A stretch of 64,000 nt of DNA from Amycolatopsis nivea (GTDB lineage: Bacteria; Actinomycetota; Actinomycetes; Mycobacteriales; Pseudonocardiaceae): contig NZ_SDLT01000002.1 of assembly GCF_004522235.1 (NCBI RefSeq), positions 62,001 through 126,000 on the forward strand. The letters run 5' to 3'. Both the position numbers and the translations under genes were made by a program. The notes below the pieces were generated by a model. The model did no database searches. It was given only the letters and a program-made list of their open reading frames with translations, and was not told where the DNA came from. This document shows, in pieces, positions 9,000 to 18,088 of this stretch; positions within the stretch are counted from its first letter, which is position 1, and the number at the start of each line of letters is the position of its first letter.

Positions 9000-10829
9000 T
9001 CAGCCCAGCAGAAATTCCCGCGGCGCCAGCGCCCGGTCGACCACGCGGGCCTCGCCGATCTCGCCGTAGAAGCTGCGCTCCACCTTGCCCCGGTACGACG
9101 ACGCGCCGACCAGCCAGCTGCCGCCCGGGTTGGCCAGGCCGATCGCCGGAGTCTTGGGGTTGCGCAGCAGCGGGCAGCCGTCGACGTAGAGCGTGCTGCG
9201 CCGTCCGTCGTTGACGACCGCGACGTGCCACCACTTCGCCAACGGCAGTTCGTGGCCCCAGTTAGTCGAAATCCCGTTCTGGTTCAACGGGAACACCGCC
9301 CACTGCAGTTCCGCACCGTCCGAGACACTGAACGTCGCGGCCGATTCGTTGGGGTCGTCGCCGGACTTCCCGGCCGCGCCGCCGTTGCCGAGGCGCGCGA
9401 AGATGCCGCACCAGCCGTGGGTGCCGTCGCGGAAGTCTTCGGGCAGCCGGATGAACGCTTCGACGGTGTAGCCGCGCTGGAAGGTCAGGTTGTTCATCGG
9501 CGCGCTGTCGACGGTCTGGAGGTACGCGCCGCGGCCAGGGTTGCGCGCGCCGTCGAAGCGAAGGCTCGCCCGCGACGGTTGGCGGGGCGAGAAATCCGCC
9601 GAGTAAGTCAACGCGCCAGGCCCGCTGCCTGGCACGGTCGCGCGGCGCAGGTCGTTGCCGCGGCCGGTGAGGTCCTTGATCAGCGCGTTGTCCGGAACCG
9701 GAGCCCCCGCGCGGCCGCCCTCGAACCGCCAGTACGCAACTGTCCCCGGCACGAGCTGAGGCTTCACTGGACGGGCCGGCGGCACCGGAACGGGCGCGAA
9801 ACCGGCGAACCGCTTGTCGAAGTCGATGTCGATGCTGAAGTAGTCGACGTCGGTGCTGCGTTCGGCCTCGATGCGCTCGAGTTCGGTGAGGTCGCGCCGG
9901 CCGTCGAGCCACGGCGAGAAGGTGCGGACGTCGATCACGCCGCGGGCGACGTCGAACTGGTACAGGCGGATCATGCCGCTGCCGCCGTAGTAGCGGTCCT
10001 GGTAGTTCGTGAGGTGCAGGTGCACGTCGTGGCCGGCGGCGTTGCGCTTCACCAGACGACTCGGCGGCCAGTAGTGACCGTTGAGGGTCAGGAAGATCTG
10101 ATCGCTTTCGTTGACGAACTCGTCCCAGACCTGCTTGCCGAAGTCCGACAGGAACGCCTTGCCCTGCTCGTCGGAGTTGACGAGTTCGTGGATCGTCAGG
10201 ATCGCAGGCATCTTCGGATGCTGCGCGAGAACCTGCTTAGCCCACGCGAACCCGCCCGCCGACGGACGCCAGTCCATCGCGAGCACCAGCCATTCCCGGC
10301 CGGCGGCCCGGAACACGTGGTAGGTGTTGTAGCCGTCCTTCGAAGAACCGCGGAACGTCGGCGAATTCCGCTGCCGCTGCGGCCCGAACGCGTCGATGTA
10401 GGGCGTCCGCCCGCGCTGGTCGTCGGTGGAGCCGTCGATGTCGTGGTTGCCCGCGAGCGTGCTGTACGGGAACCGGAACCGGTCGAGCACCTGGAACGAC
10501 CTGCTGATGCCATCGAACTCCCGGGCCTGCCCGTTCTGCGTGAGGTCGCCGAGGTGCGCGAGGAAGACAACGTTGTCGTCGTGTCCGTGACGCAGCAGGT
10601 ACGACAACGAGGCGTCCACCGGCGTCGAGTCGCCCCGGTCCTCGTCGAACAGGTACTGGGTGTCCGGCATGACCGCGATAGTGAACCGCGAGCTGTCACC
10701 GTCCGGCCGCCGAGCGACGCCGGGATCAGCCGCGGCGATCCCGTTCAGACCAGGAAGCGCGGACACCGCCGCACCAGCGCCGAGGATTCCGGCACCGCGC
10801 AGGAAGTTCCGCCGTGAAGAGTCAGTCAC
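9000..10829 (-). CDS. Tat-exported metallophosphoesterase fused to a LamG-like domain
   Basis: A 609-residue protein. Residues 1-34 are a twin-arginine signal (RRNFLRGAG then a hydrophobic stretch ending AAADP), so it should be exported folded. Residues ~48-320 carry calcineurin-like phosphoesterase motifs: MPDTQ, GDLTQNG, GNHD and a late GHY. Residues ~375-605 form a concanavalin-like/LamG jelly roll (GTVAYWRFEGG, then WWHVAVVNDGRRSTLYVDG). The pairing suggests an extracellular phosphoesterase held on glycan or wall polymer by the C-terminal domain (inference). The first metal motif has Gln where many relatives have His. It stands alone, with a weak-looking 450-bp upstream neighbour in the same direction. 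Confidence 0.88.
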   Translation of the reverse strand: MTDSSRRNFLRGAGILGAGAAVSALPGLNGIAAADPGVARRPDGDSSRFTIAVMPDTQYLFDEDRGDSTPVDASLSYLLRHGHDDNVVFLAHLGDLTQNGQAREFDGISRSFQVLDRFRFPYSTLAGNHDIDGSTDDQRGRTPYIDAFGPQRQRNSPTFRGSSKDGYNTYHVFRAAGREWLVLAMDWRPSAGGFAWAKQVLAQHPKMPAILTIHELVNSDEQGKAFLSDFGKQVWDEFVNESDQIFLTLNGHYWPPSRLVKRNAAGHDVHLHLTNYQDRYYGGSGMIRLYQFDVARGVIDVRTFSPWLDGRRDLTELERIEAERSTDVDYFSIDIDFDKRFAGFAPVPVPPARPVKPQLVPGTVAYWRFEGGRAGAPVPDNALIKDLTGRGNDLRRATVPGSGPGALTYSADFSPRQPSRASLRFDGARNPGRGAYLQTVDSAPMNNLTFQRGYTVEAFIRLPEDFRDGTHGWCGIFARLGNGGAAGKSGDDPNESAATFSVSDGAELQWAVFPLNQNGISTNWGHELPLAKWWHVAVVNDGRRSTLYVDGCPLLRNPKTPAIGLANPGGSWLVGASSYRGKVERSFYGEIGEARVVDRALAPREFLLG

Positions 10830-10953
10830 GAGCGGGAAGCTACGGGCCGGTCCCGACCGCTACGGCAACAATTGCCGACGGCTCGATGAACAGCTCCATG
10901 TCCCCGGCGTTTCTGTCCTGCGCAGGACAAACGGAAGGCTGCGCTGGTTCCGC

Positions 10954-11838
10954 TCAGTGACCGTCGCGTCGCCTTTGGTCGCCGACGAGCATGCCCGGCA
11001 CCGCGAACCACAGCAGCCCGAACAGCAAGATCGCCATCCCGCCGACGAGCCCCATCGCAACCGGTCCGAAAGAGACCTTCGCGATCAGCGCGACAGTCAC
11101 CGTGATCGCCGCGGCAAGACACCCGAACCCAACAAGCACGACCCGGTTGCCGACCCGCAGGATCTGCTCACGCCGCCCAGTCCGGAACAGCATCCGGTGC
11201 CACGCCGCAGGCGCGATCAGCAACGCCGTCGCCGCGACGGTGAGCAGCACCGCGAGCAGATGCAGCGTCTTCTCGAACCCGCTGGCATCGTGAAACCGGC
11301 CCGTGAAGACCACCGACAGCAGGAACCCGAACAGGATCTGCACGCCCGCCTGCGCGACCCGCAGCTCCTGCAGCAGCTCGCCTACGTTCCGCTGCAACAT
11401 CTGGTTCCGCGTCTCGCCGGTGTGCTCGACGTCGTCACCGACGTCCGCCGATCCCTCGACGTCCACTGGCCCGGTGGTCTGCACCGGACCGGTCGCCTTC
11501 GCCAGCCCTCCGGGTTGCGCCGACTCACGGGGCTGCGGCGATCCGGCGACCTGCGCCGATTCACCAGCCCGAGCTCGCCCGCTCGATTGCACCGGTCCGC
11601 CGCTCCCCGCCAGCCCGCCGCCGGTCAGTCCGCCGCCGTCCGATCCACTGCCAGCCAGTCCACCGTCGCCTGATCCGCCGCCAGTTGACCCGCCGCTGCC
11701 AGCCTGCCCGCTGGCGTCCGCCGGTCGACCGCTTTCCGACGCCCCACTGGTCTCGGCCGGTCCGCTGGCACCCGCCGACTCGTGGTCGTCCGGGCGACGG
11801 CCGTCAAACCCCATGGCGCTGTTCGGGTCGTCAGGCAT
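10954..11838 (-). CDS. DUF6328-like four-helix membrane protein with Gly/Ser-rich N-terminal tail
   Basis: A 294-residue protein from ATG 11838 (GGTGGAG upstream); the frame is open to a TTG further up, which I do not favour. Residues ~20-135 are low-complexity Gly/Ser/Ala/Pro. The conserved part begins at TRNQMLQRNVGELLQELR near 143 and continues with four hydrophobic helices (QILFGFLLSVVF, LAVLLTVAATALLI, VVLVGFGCLAAAI, GGMAILLFGLLWF). That layout fits the DUF6328 family of actinobacterial membrane proteins, whose function is unknown. The long tail is unusual for the family. Confidence 0.75.
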   Translation of the reverse strand: MPDDPNSAMGFDGRRPDDHESAGASGPAETSGASESGRPADASGQAGSGGSTGGGSGDGGLAGSGSDGGGLTGGGLAGSGGPVQSSGRARAGESAQVAGSPQPRESAQPGGLAKATGPVQTTGPVDVEGSADVGDDVEHTGETRNQMLQRNVGELLQELRVAQAGVQILFGFLLSVVFTGRFHDASGFEKTLHLLAVLLTVAATALLIAPAAWHRMLFRTGRREQILRVGNRVVLVGFGCLAAAITVTVALIAKVSFGPVAMGLVGGMAILLFGLLWFAVPGMLVGDQRRRDGH

Positions 11839-12301
11839 GTCAGGCTCCACCGGTGCTCGCCAAAGCACCGCCGGGCAAGTCCGACGCTGCCACGCTGCCA
11901 AGTACCCACCGCGTCAAGGCCCGAAAACTCACCACGCCAGCCGGACGACCTTCACGTCCGCCGCAACGACCTCCCAACTCCACCGGCTCGCTAGCCGCTC
12001 TCGTACACGGAGCGGTCCTCGAACCGACCCAGCGCGCCTCAGAGCCTCTCCGCGACGAGCATCAAACCAGGCTTGACCTCACTGCGGTGCATCCAGACAG
12101 CACTCCGCACCCGGCCTGACCTGCACCTCGTCCGGTCCGGACAGAGTCTGAATCCGGCTGATCCCGACGCTGTCCCACCCGGCAACCCCACGCACCTCAC
12201 GCACCTCACGCCCGAGGAAAGCCGTCCCGAGATCCGGGCGACCTCCACACGTTCGAGTGGAGAACATGGCACGGCACGCACCGACTGGTTAGAGAAGTTT
12301 C
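11839..12301. other. 463-bp intergenic region without a supported gene
   Basis: Between divergent genes. Short frames occur on both strands but none has a ribosome site or a recognisable product. The one structured element is CTCCAC (12243-12248) facing GTGGAG (12257-12262) around 8 nt, centred about 50 bp before the SOD-like gene; it may be an operator dyad. Confidence 0.5.
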
Positions 12302-12889
12302 ATGCGTTTCGTCCCTAAACTCCTTTCCGCGGCCCTCGCCGCCGGTCTCTCCGTCACAAGCCTCTCGGCCACCTCCGCCGCAGCCACTCCAGCGACGGAC
12401 TCTCCTCTGCACTTCACTGCTGCCCACGGCACATTCGCGGCGTACGTACCGGGCAGCCATGCCGTCACCTACCGTCCGGATCTCGTGCCCGTCGGTGCCA
12501 AGGCGCACGTCTCCGCCCTGTCCGCCGGCCGCGTCGGCACCACCACCGTGCTGGTGATCAGCGGCCTCCTGCCGCAGCACGAATACGGTGCACACGCGCA
12601 CGTCAACTCCTGCGGCGCCACCGGTGACGCCGCGGGCGGACACTTCCAGCACGTGCCGGACCCGGTGAAGCCTTCGGTGGATCCGGCCTACGCCAACCCG
12701 CGCAACGAGATCTGGCTCGACTTCACCACCAACCGCTCAGGCATCGGTCATGCAACCTCCGTTGTGGACTGGACATTCGACGGACGACGGGCGAAGTCCG
12801 TGGTGATCCACGAAACCCACACCCACACCAACCCCGGGCACGCCGGCACCGCGGGTGGACGGCTGGCCTGCCTCGACGTCGGCTTCTAA
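12302..12889 (+). CDS. Secreted Cu/Zn superoxide dismutase-like protein
   Basis: A 195-residue protein with a Sec-type signal in the first ~30 residues (positively charged start, hydrophobic core, then a SAAAT cleavage region). Copper/zinc ligands of the SodC fold are in place: HAHV near residue 99, GGHFQH near 118-123, DFTTN near 140, and the last copper histidine in VIHETH near 164. The catalytic arginine region appears as GGRLACLDV at the end. It would dismutate superoxide outside the membrane. The sequence departs enough from classical SodC that activity should not be assumed. The convergent neighbour is a PNPOx-like protein. Confidence 0.82.
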   Translation: MRFVPKLLSAALAAGLSVTSLSATSAAATPATDSPLHFTAAHGTFAAYVPGSHAVTYRPDLVPVGAKAHVSALSAGRVGTTTVLVISGLLPQHEYGAHAHVNSCGATGDAAGGHFQHVPDPVKPSVDPAYANPRNEIWLDFTTNRSGIGHATSVVDWTFDGRRAKSVVIHETHTHTNPGHAGTAGGRLACLDVGF

Positions 12890-12903
12890 AACAGGAGCTG
12901 CCC

Positions 12904-13305
12904 TCAGAACCCCCAGGACTTCTCCGGAACGATCCGGATCCGCACGGAGTAGTCGGCGTCGAAGGCAGCTGGATCGGCGAACCCGATGCCGGCGTAATGC
13001 CGCTGGTACTTCGCCAGGTAGCCAGGTGCTTCGGAGGCCTTGGCCTCGTCGACCTGCGCACGTCCGTTGACGACGATGATGCTCCCGCCGTGTTCGTCGC
13101 TGTTCAGGTGAAAACTCACCTCCGGATTGGCGGCGAGATGCCGGAGTTTGGCCGTGCCCGGCCGACTGAAGACCACGATGTCCTCGCCGTCGAGCACGAA
13201 CCAAACCGGCCGCGGCGCGGGGCGTCCGCTGGGAGTCACCGTGGTGAGCCAGGCGACGGATTCGCCCGCGCGTTCAATGAGTTTCGGGTCGTGGGTGTAG
13301 GTCAT
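12904..13305 (-). CDS. Pyridoxamine 5'-phosphate oxidase-like, probably F420-binding, oxidoreductase
   Basis: A 133-residue split-barrel protein from ATG 13305, set by an AGGAGG 9 nt upstream; the longer open frame to 13404 is not needed. The barrel core reads SVAWLTTVTPSGRPAPRPVWF, then FSRPGTAKLRHLAANPEVSFHL. This pattern matches the actinobacterial F420-dependent PNPOx-like group (TIGR03667 type, by recognition). These proteins bind F420 or FMN and reduce unknown substrates. It ends 14 bp from the SOD-like gene, converging on it. Confidence 0.8.
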   Translation of the reverse strand: MTYTHDPKLIERAGESVAWLTTVTPSGRPAPRPVWFVLDGEDIVVFSRPGTAKLRHLAANPEVSFHLNSDEHGGSIIVVNGRAQVDEAKASEAPGYLAKYQRHYAGIGFADPAAFDADYSVRIRIVPEKSWGF

Positions 13306-13433
13306 GGTCGGATACCTCCTCGGTAGGTTTCCCAGGTAACCACGAGCCACCGACAGTTCTGCCCCGCCGACCTTCGCGAGCCGTCTCAAGCCGCTTCCCG
13401 ACACGGCTCAGTTTTGTTGCCGCACAAGGAAAA

Positions 13434-13473
13434 CCCCCGATCCGAGGTCAATCTCGTTTCCCCGGATCGGGGG
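13434..13473 (-). terminator. Rho-independent terminator of the DUF2339 gene
   Basis: CCCCCGATCCG (13434-13444) and CGGATCGGGGG (13463-13473) form a perfect 11-bp stem. Read on the minus strand it is followed by TTTTCC, and it lies just past the DUF2339 stop at 13487. Confidence 0.85.
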
Positions 13474-13486
13474 ACTTCTCGCAAGT

Positions 13487-16015
13487 TCAGCGCGACGCGA
13501 CAACCCGCGCGTACCGGGCACCCGCCACAAGCAGGATCACACCGGCACCGAGGAACGCGCCCACGCGAGCCAACCCGTCCAGAGTGGCAAGGTCGAACAA
13601 CACGAGCTTCGCGACGGCAGCGGCCACCAGCACCAGTCCGGTGATCCGCAACGCGACCACCTTGATCCCGCGCAGGAGAAGGACGAACGCCACCACCGTC
13701 CAGGAAACCGTGACGAGCGTGTGGCCAACCAGGAATCCACCACGACCAGGGGCTACGAGCATGGACGCGGTGAGCACCAGCCCAGCAGCGCCGTAGAGCG
13801 CGCACAATCCGGCAGGCAGCCAAGGCGCGAGACTGGCCGACTTCACCACGTTGAGCTGAATTGCCGCCCACGGCAACGCAATCGCGGCAGCGAGCAGAAG
13901 GACAGCCGAGACCAGCGCGGTCAGGAGAAGATCTCGCGGATGCCAATTCGGGAGGATCAGCAGCGCCGGTGTCACGTCCGACCCGAGCGTGAACAGTCCG
14001 CCGATCACCGCGAAGACGAGAGAACCGCCTAGCGCGAAACGGTTTCGAGTGAACTTCGCCGCGAACGCGAGCGCAACTGCCTCGCCAAGCAGGACAGCTC
14101 CGCCATCGAACTGCGTGACGGTCGCCTGCATCGCGGCGACAAGACCAGCGATCCCTGCGACAGTACCGGAATTCCCTCGAACGATGATCCAGGTCGCGAT
14201 GAGCACGACCGCCGTTCCGCCCGCGAGAAGCACAGATTCCGGCCGGTGCAGCATCAGCGCGGCGACCAGGATCGGCAGCGGGGAAACAGCCAGGACGGAC
14301 AGCGAGTAAGGCTCATTGTCATTGCGCCGCAACGAAACCAGTGCTGCCGCCGCGCTGACCACGCCAGCGGCGATAACTGCCCACACCGGCAACGTGCGCA
14401 GTCCGGTACCGATCAACGCCGTTGTCAAGGGAGGAATGGCCGCAGTAAACGAAAGGGGCCACCATGACCGTCGAAGCTGGACAGGGACGGTCGCGATCTG
14501 GATCATAAGAAGGAACGTCACGAGTTCATCGGTGAAGCCCCGGGTGATCAGGGGCGCACACACTCCGCATCCTCCCACCACGGCAATCGCCAGGAGAGAG
14601 GAATCCCATTTGACCGCAAGCACAAGTCCGCCCACCGCGATCGCCAAGCCGACCGCGAGTCCGGCGGGAACCGGCAGGAAATCGTACAAGGAGGTGGCAG
14701 CGACAGTGTCGAGATAGAGCGTCGCGATCCCAGTGGCGACAAGGGCGAATGCTCCCGTGCGCGCCGCCGGCTTGCGGTGCAGGCAAGCACCCGCGCCGAC
14801 CAGGATCCCACCGAACGCAGCGCCGACCACCACCCGCGGCAACGGAGCGAGCCAGCCGCGCTGGATGGCCAAGATCAGCAGCAGAACGACCCCGAGCAAC
14901 GTCACGGCACCGCCGACCCACGCCAGAAGGCGCGAACCCGCGCCTTCGCGGCCGAGTCGCTCACGAAGCGTCGGAGGCGGGATGTAGGGCGGCTGTCCGT
15001 ATGGCAGCTGGCCATACGGCGGCTGTTGGGCGGTTGCCTGCGGATGTCCTTGGGCGGACTGGTCGGCGGTGGGCTGTCCGTGGCCCGGGTGGGCGGCGGG
15101 GTGTCCGGCTCCGGCATCGCCAGCGGCGGGTTGCCCGGTCCCCGGGTGCGGCGGCGACGGGTGGGTCGCGCCGGACATCGGCTGGGCGGAATACGGGGCT
15201 GCGTAAGGGTTGTACGGGTAGTAGCCCGGGCGCGGGTAGTACGGCACCCCGTGCGCGGCCGAGTAGGCCGGGTACGTGTACTGGCCCTGCGCAGCTTGGT
15301 AGCCCGGGGCGGGCGAGTGGCCGGGAGCAGCCGGATTGCTGTGGCCAGACGCGGGAGGTTGGCCAGGTCCGGCGGGATGGCCCGACACGGCAGCATCGCC
15401 AGGTTCGGCAAACGGGCTCGACTCGGCAGGGCGACCTGACGCGGACGGCTCGCCCGGCGCAGCAGTCTGGCCCGGCGCAGCAGTCTGGCCCGGCGAGGCA
15501 GTCTGGTCCGACGCGGCGGCGGCCTGATCCGGTGTGGCGGCGGTCTGGTCCGGCTCAGTAGCGGTTTGGCGCGGCCCGGCGGGTTGCCCCGGCGCAGTGG
15601 CGGCCTGATCAGGCGCAGTGGCGGTCTGGTCCGGCGCGGCGGAAGAGACTGCCTTGTCGGCATGGCCCGGCGCGGCCGCCTGGTCAGAGCCGACGGCTGC
15701 TGCGGCCGCGTGGTCGGAGCCGACGGCTGGCATGGCCGGAGAGTCGGAGCTGACCGGCTGAGTACCGCCAGGCGGGTAGTCCGCCGTTGACGCCTCCTCG
15801 GTCCGCGCTGTCGGCTCGGCGTGGCCGCCCGGTTGGCCCGTCGTCGGCTGGGAGTCCGCGGGCGCGTCCAGAGCGGGCGCCTCGTCGGGCTCGTCGGTGG
15901 CCGGCTCGGGCTGGGAGCGTACCGCGCGGAGTTCCGCGCCTACGTGGGTCAAGCGGCGGCCGAGGTCGTCCAGTTCGCCGGCCAGGCGGTGGAGCGTTGC
16001 AGCTTCCGTGGTCAT
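13487..16015 (-). CDS. DUF2339 polytopic membrane protein with a 350-residue low-complexity N-terminal region
   Basis: An 842-residue protein. Residues 1-35 form a helix (LHRLAGELDDLGRRLTHVG); residues ~45-350 are Pro/Ala/Gln/Thr-rich with repeated PDQTA and PGQTAAPG words, then a Tyr/Pro-rich part (YYPRPGYYPYNPY). From about 365 a run of roughly a dozen hydrophobic helices begins (LLAWVGGAVTLLGVVLLLIL) and continues to the C-terminus, as in DUF2339 proteins. Function is unknown. The tail sits on the cytoplasmic side if the first membrane helix follows the positive-inside rule. It is divergent from dusB, with its own terminator. Confidence 0.82.
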   Translation of the reverse strand: MTTEAATLHRLAGELDDLGRRLTHVGAELRAVRSQPEPATDEPDEAPALDAPADSQPTTGQPGGHAEPTARTEEASTADYPPGGTQPVSSDSPAMPAVGSDHAAAAAVGSDQAAAPGHADKAVSSAAPDQTATAPDQAATAPGQPAGPRQTATEPDQTAATPDQAAAASDQTASPGQTAAPGQTAAPGEPSASGRPAESSPFAEPGDAAVSGHPAGPGQPPASGHSNPAAPGHSPAPGYQAAQGQYTYPAYSAAHGVPYYPRPGYYPYNPYAAPYSAQPMSGATHPSPPHPGTGQPAAGDAGAGHPAAHPGHGQPTADQSAQGHPQATAQQPPYGQLPYGQPPYIPPPTLRERLGREGAGSRLLAWVGGAVTLLGVVLLLILAIQRGWLAPLPRVVVGAAFGGILVGAGACLHRKPAARTGAFALVATGIATLYLDTVAATSLYDFLPVPAGLAVGLAIAVGGLVLAVKWDSSLLAIAVVGGCGVCAPLITRGFTDELVTFLLMIQIATVPVQLRRSWWPLSFTAAIPPLTTALIGTGLRTLPVWAVIAAGVVSAAAALVSLRRNDNEPYSLSVLAVSPLPILVAALMLHRPESVLLAGGTAVVLIATWIIVRGNSGTVAGIAGLVAAMQATVTQFDGGAVLLGEAVALAFAAKFTRNRFALGGSLVFAVIGGLFTLGSDVTPALLILPNWHPRDLLLTALVSAVLLLAAAIALPWAAIQLNVVKSASLAPWLPAGLCALYGAAGLVLTASMLVAPGRGGFLVGHTLVTVSWTVVAFVLLLRGIKVVALRITGLVLVAAAVAKLVLFDLATLDGLARVGAFLGAGVILLVAGARYARVVASR

Positions 16016-16146
16016 ACCGGACAGCCTGGGCGAAACGGCACGATGATCGGATCCGTAGCACTACTCAAAGGCTGGACACGAGATGGTCTCGCGGCCACCG
16101 ACCTGCCCGGATGCGTGTGCCGTACGTCACGGGCGACAATGGAAGA

Positions 16147-17283
16147 GTGACTGCCACGTTGAGCGCGCCCACGTTGAAGATCGGCCCCTACCAGGTCGAT
16201 CCTCCCGTCGTGCTCGCTCCGATGGCGGGGATCACCAACGTGGCGTTCCGGCAGCTCTGCCAGGAGTACGGCGCTGGCATCTACGTGTGCGAGATGATCA
16301 CCGCCCGCGCGGTCGTCGAGCGGCACCCCGGCACGATGCACATGATGACCTTCGGCGAGAACGAAAAGCCGAGGTCCATGCAGCTGTACGGGGTCGACCC
16401 GAAGACGATGGCCGAAGCGGTTCGGATCATCGTCGGCGAGGGGCTCGCGGACCACGTGGATTCGAACTTCGGCTGCCCGGTCGCGAAGGTGACGCGGAAG
16501 GGCGGCGGCGCGGCGTTGCCGTTCAAGCGGCGACTGTTCGCGGACATCGTGCGCGAGTCGGCGAAGGCGGCGGCTGAGGGCGGCGTTCCGTTCACCGTGA
16601 AGTTCCGCGTCGGCATCGACGACGACCATCAAACCTTCCTCGACGCCGGGCGCATCGCCGAGGCCGAGGGCGCGGCTGCCGTCAGCTTGCACGCGCGCAC
16701 GGCCGCGCAGCGCTACTCCGGTCAGGCCGACTGGTCGAAGATCGCGGCGCTGAAAGAGGCGGTCACCAGCATCCCGGTGCTGGGCAACGGCGACATCTTC
16801 AGCGCGGACGACGCACTCCGCATGGTCGCCGAGACCGGCTGCGACGGGGTGGTCGTCGGGCGCGGCTGCCTAGGCCGGCCGTGGCTGTTCGGCGAGCTGG
16901 AAGCTGCCTTCCAAGGTCGGGAGATTCCGGAGGGGCCGAACCTCGGAGAAGTCGCGCGCGTCCTGCGGCGGCACACAGAGCTGCTGATCGAGCACGACGG
17001 TCCGGACAAGGCCATGCGCGACATCCGCAAGCACATGGCCTGGTACCTGATGGGCTTCCCGGTCGGCTCCGAACTCCGCCGCGGCTTCGCGATGGTGACG
17101 AGCCTGAACCAGCTCGACGACCTGATCGCGCAGCTGGACCACGACGCCCCGTTCCCGAGCGCCGCGACCGGACCGCGCGGGCGGCAGGGCTCGCCGGGCA
17201 AGGTGACGCTCCCGCACGGCTGGCTCGACGACCCGGACGACGATTGCGTCCCCGAGGCCGAAGACATGCACTCCGGCGGCTGA
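16147..17283 (+). CDS. dusB: tRNA-dihydrouridine synthase
   Basis: A 378-residue FMN enzyme that reduces uridines in tRNA D-loops. VLAPMAGITNVAFRQLC near residue 25 is the FMN-binding N-terminus, and NFGCPVAKVTRKGGGAAL near 105 holds the catalytic cysteine. HARTAAQRYSG, then GNGDIFS and GCDGVVVGRGCLGRPW close the phosphate site. The start GTG 16147 gives the usual length; the ribosome site is weak, so leaderless or very short-leader translation is possible. From memory, a dus gene (Rv0823c) sits next to the LCP and phoU genes in mycobacteria; here Hsp20, a hydrolase, idi and a GGDEF gene are inserted between. Confidence 0.93.
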   Translation: MTATLSAPTLKIGPYQVDPPVVLAPMAGITNVAFRQLCQEYGAGIYVCEMITARAVVERHPGTMHMMTFGENEKPRSMQLYGVDPKTMAEAVRIIVGEGLADHVDSNFGCPVAKVTRKGGGAALPFKRRLFADIVRESAKAAAEGGVPFTVKFRVGIDDDHQTFLDAGRIAEAEGAAAVSLHARTAAQRYSGQADWSKIAALKEAVTSIPVLGNGDIFSADDALRMVAETGCDGVVVGRGCLGRPWLFGELEAAFQGREIPEGPNLGEVARVLRRHTELLIEHDGPDKAMRDIRKHMAWYLMGFPVGSELRRGFAMVTSLNQLDDLIAQLDHDAPFPSAATGPRGRQGSPGKVTLPHGWLDDPDDDCVPEAEDMHSGG

Positions 17284-17442
17284 TCACAGCCTGGCCAGAA
17301 CGACGCTGAGCTTTGCCGACATCTACCCGACGAGCGCTTGGGGCTCGACCACGGGTGTGCGCGCTCAGCGCGGAGTACTTCGTGCACGCAAACGGCAGCC
17401 AGCCGAGCCGAAAACCCACAGCTGGCCTGCATAGATAGCAAC

Positions 17443-17486
17443 TGTCCCCAGGTTATCCACAACCCACTGTGGACAACCTGGGGACA
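17443..17486. terminator. 19-bp inverted repeat carrying two opposed DnaA-box-like sequences
   Basis: Arms 17443-17461 and 17468-17486 pair with one mismatch around a 6-nt loop. They lie between the converging dusB and hsp20 genes, so a bidirectional terminator is the simple reading, though no T-run follows. The inner end of the left arm is TTATCCACA (17453-17461), and the right arm on the minus strand reads TTGTCCACA (17476-17468); both match DnaA-box consensus forms. Confidence 0.65.
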
Positions 17487-17503
17487 ACTTGGGTACAGCC
17501 GAC

Positions 17504-17923
17504 TCAGGCGTCGATCTCCTGCGGCGCACCGCCGACAGTGATCTTGCGCGGCTGAGCCTTCTCGGCGACCGGAATGCGCAGCGTCAGCACGCCGTCGACG
17601 TAGTCCGCGGCGATGCGGGTGGTGTCGAGCGTGTCGCCGAGGAACAGCTGGCGCGAGAACTTGCCGCGCGGCCGCTCGGACACCTGGACCTGCGCGTCCT
17701 CGACCGCGACCGGCGTGCGCTCGGCGCGGACGGTGAGCACGTTGCGCTCGACGCTCACGTCGATGGAGTCGCGGGCGATCCCCGGGAGGTCGAACTGGAT
17801 GACGTACTCGTCGCCGGCGCGGTAGGCGTCCATCGGGACGGAGCGCGGCGCGGTGCCCTGACCGCCGAAGAACTGCTGGGTCAGACGGTCGAACTGGGCG
17901 AACGGGTCGGTGCGGATCAGCAT
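17504..17923 (-). CDS. Hsp20/alpha-crystallin small heat-shock protein
   Basis: A 139-residue chaperone. The short N-terminal arm (MLIRTDPFAQFDRLTQQFFG) is followed by the alpha-crystallin domain from about residue 30 (MDAYRAGDEYVIQFDLPGI) to about 125 (DYVDGVLTLRIPVAEKAQPR), with the A-x-x-x-x-G-V-L-type signature read as GVLTLRIP. The start is ATG 17923 with GGGGA about 9 nt upstream. It should hold unfolding proteins under heat stress. An imperfect dyad upstream (17983-18007) may bind a heat-shock repressor. Confidence 0.92.
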   Translation of the reverse strand: MLIRTDPFAQFDRLTQQFFGGQGTAPRSVPMDAYRAGDEYVIQFDLPGIARDSIDVSVERNVLTVRAERTPVAVEDAQVQVSERPRGKFSRQLFLGDTLDTTRIAADYVDGVLTLRIPVAEKAQPRKITVGGAPQEIDA

Positions 17924-17982
17924 TGTCGAATCCCCTTTCGGACAACTGCGGCCAGCTGCTGGGGCGCTGACCAAGCCTTGCA

Positions 17983-18007
17983 AAGTTGCCAACGTGCGAC
18001 TCAACTT
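17983..18007 (-). promoter_or_regulatory. Imperfect dyad upstream of hsp20, weakly HAIR-like
   Basis: AAGTTG (17983-17988) faces CAACTT (18002-18007) about 60 bp before the hsp20 start. On the minus strand it reads TTGAGT, 7 nt, TGGCAA, sharing one half with the HspR (HAIR) consensus CTTGAGT-N7-ACTCAAG but not the other. Confidence 0.3.
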
Positions 18008-18088
18008 ATTTGTTCCCGTGTAGCTCACATCACAGAGCTGGCGCGAGACCGGCCAAAACTGTCGGTGCCGGTCCGTAGAGTGCGTCTC

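Noticed and set aside
12039..12281. Small minus-strand frames upstream of the SOD-like gene
   Set aside because: Third-position G/C near two thirds, well below real neighbours, and no ribosome site.
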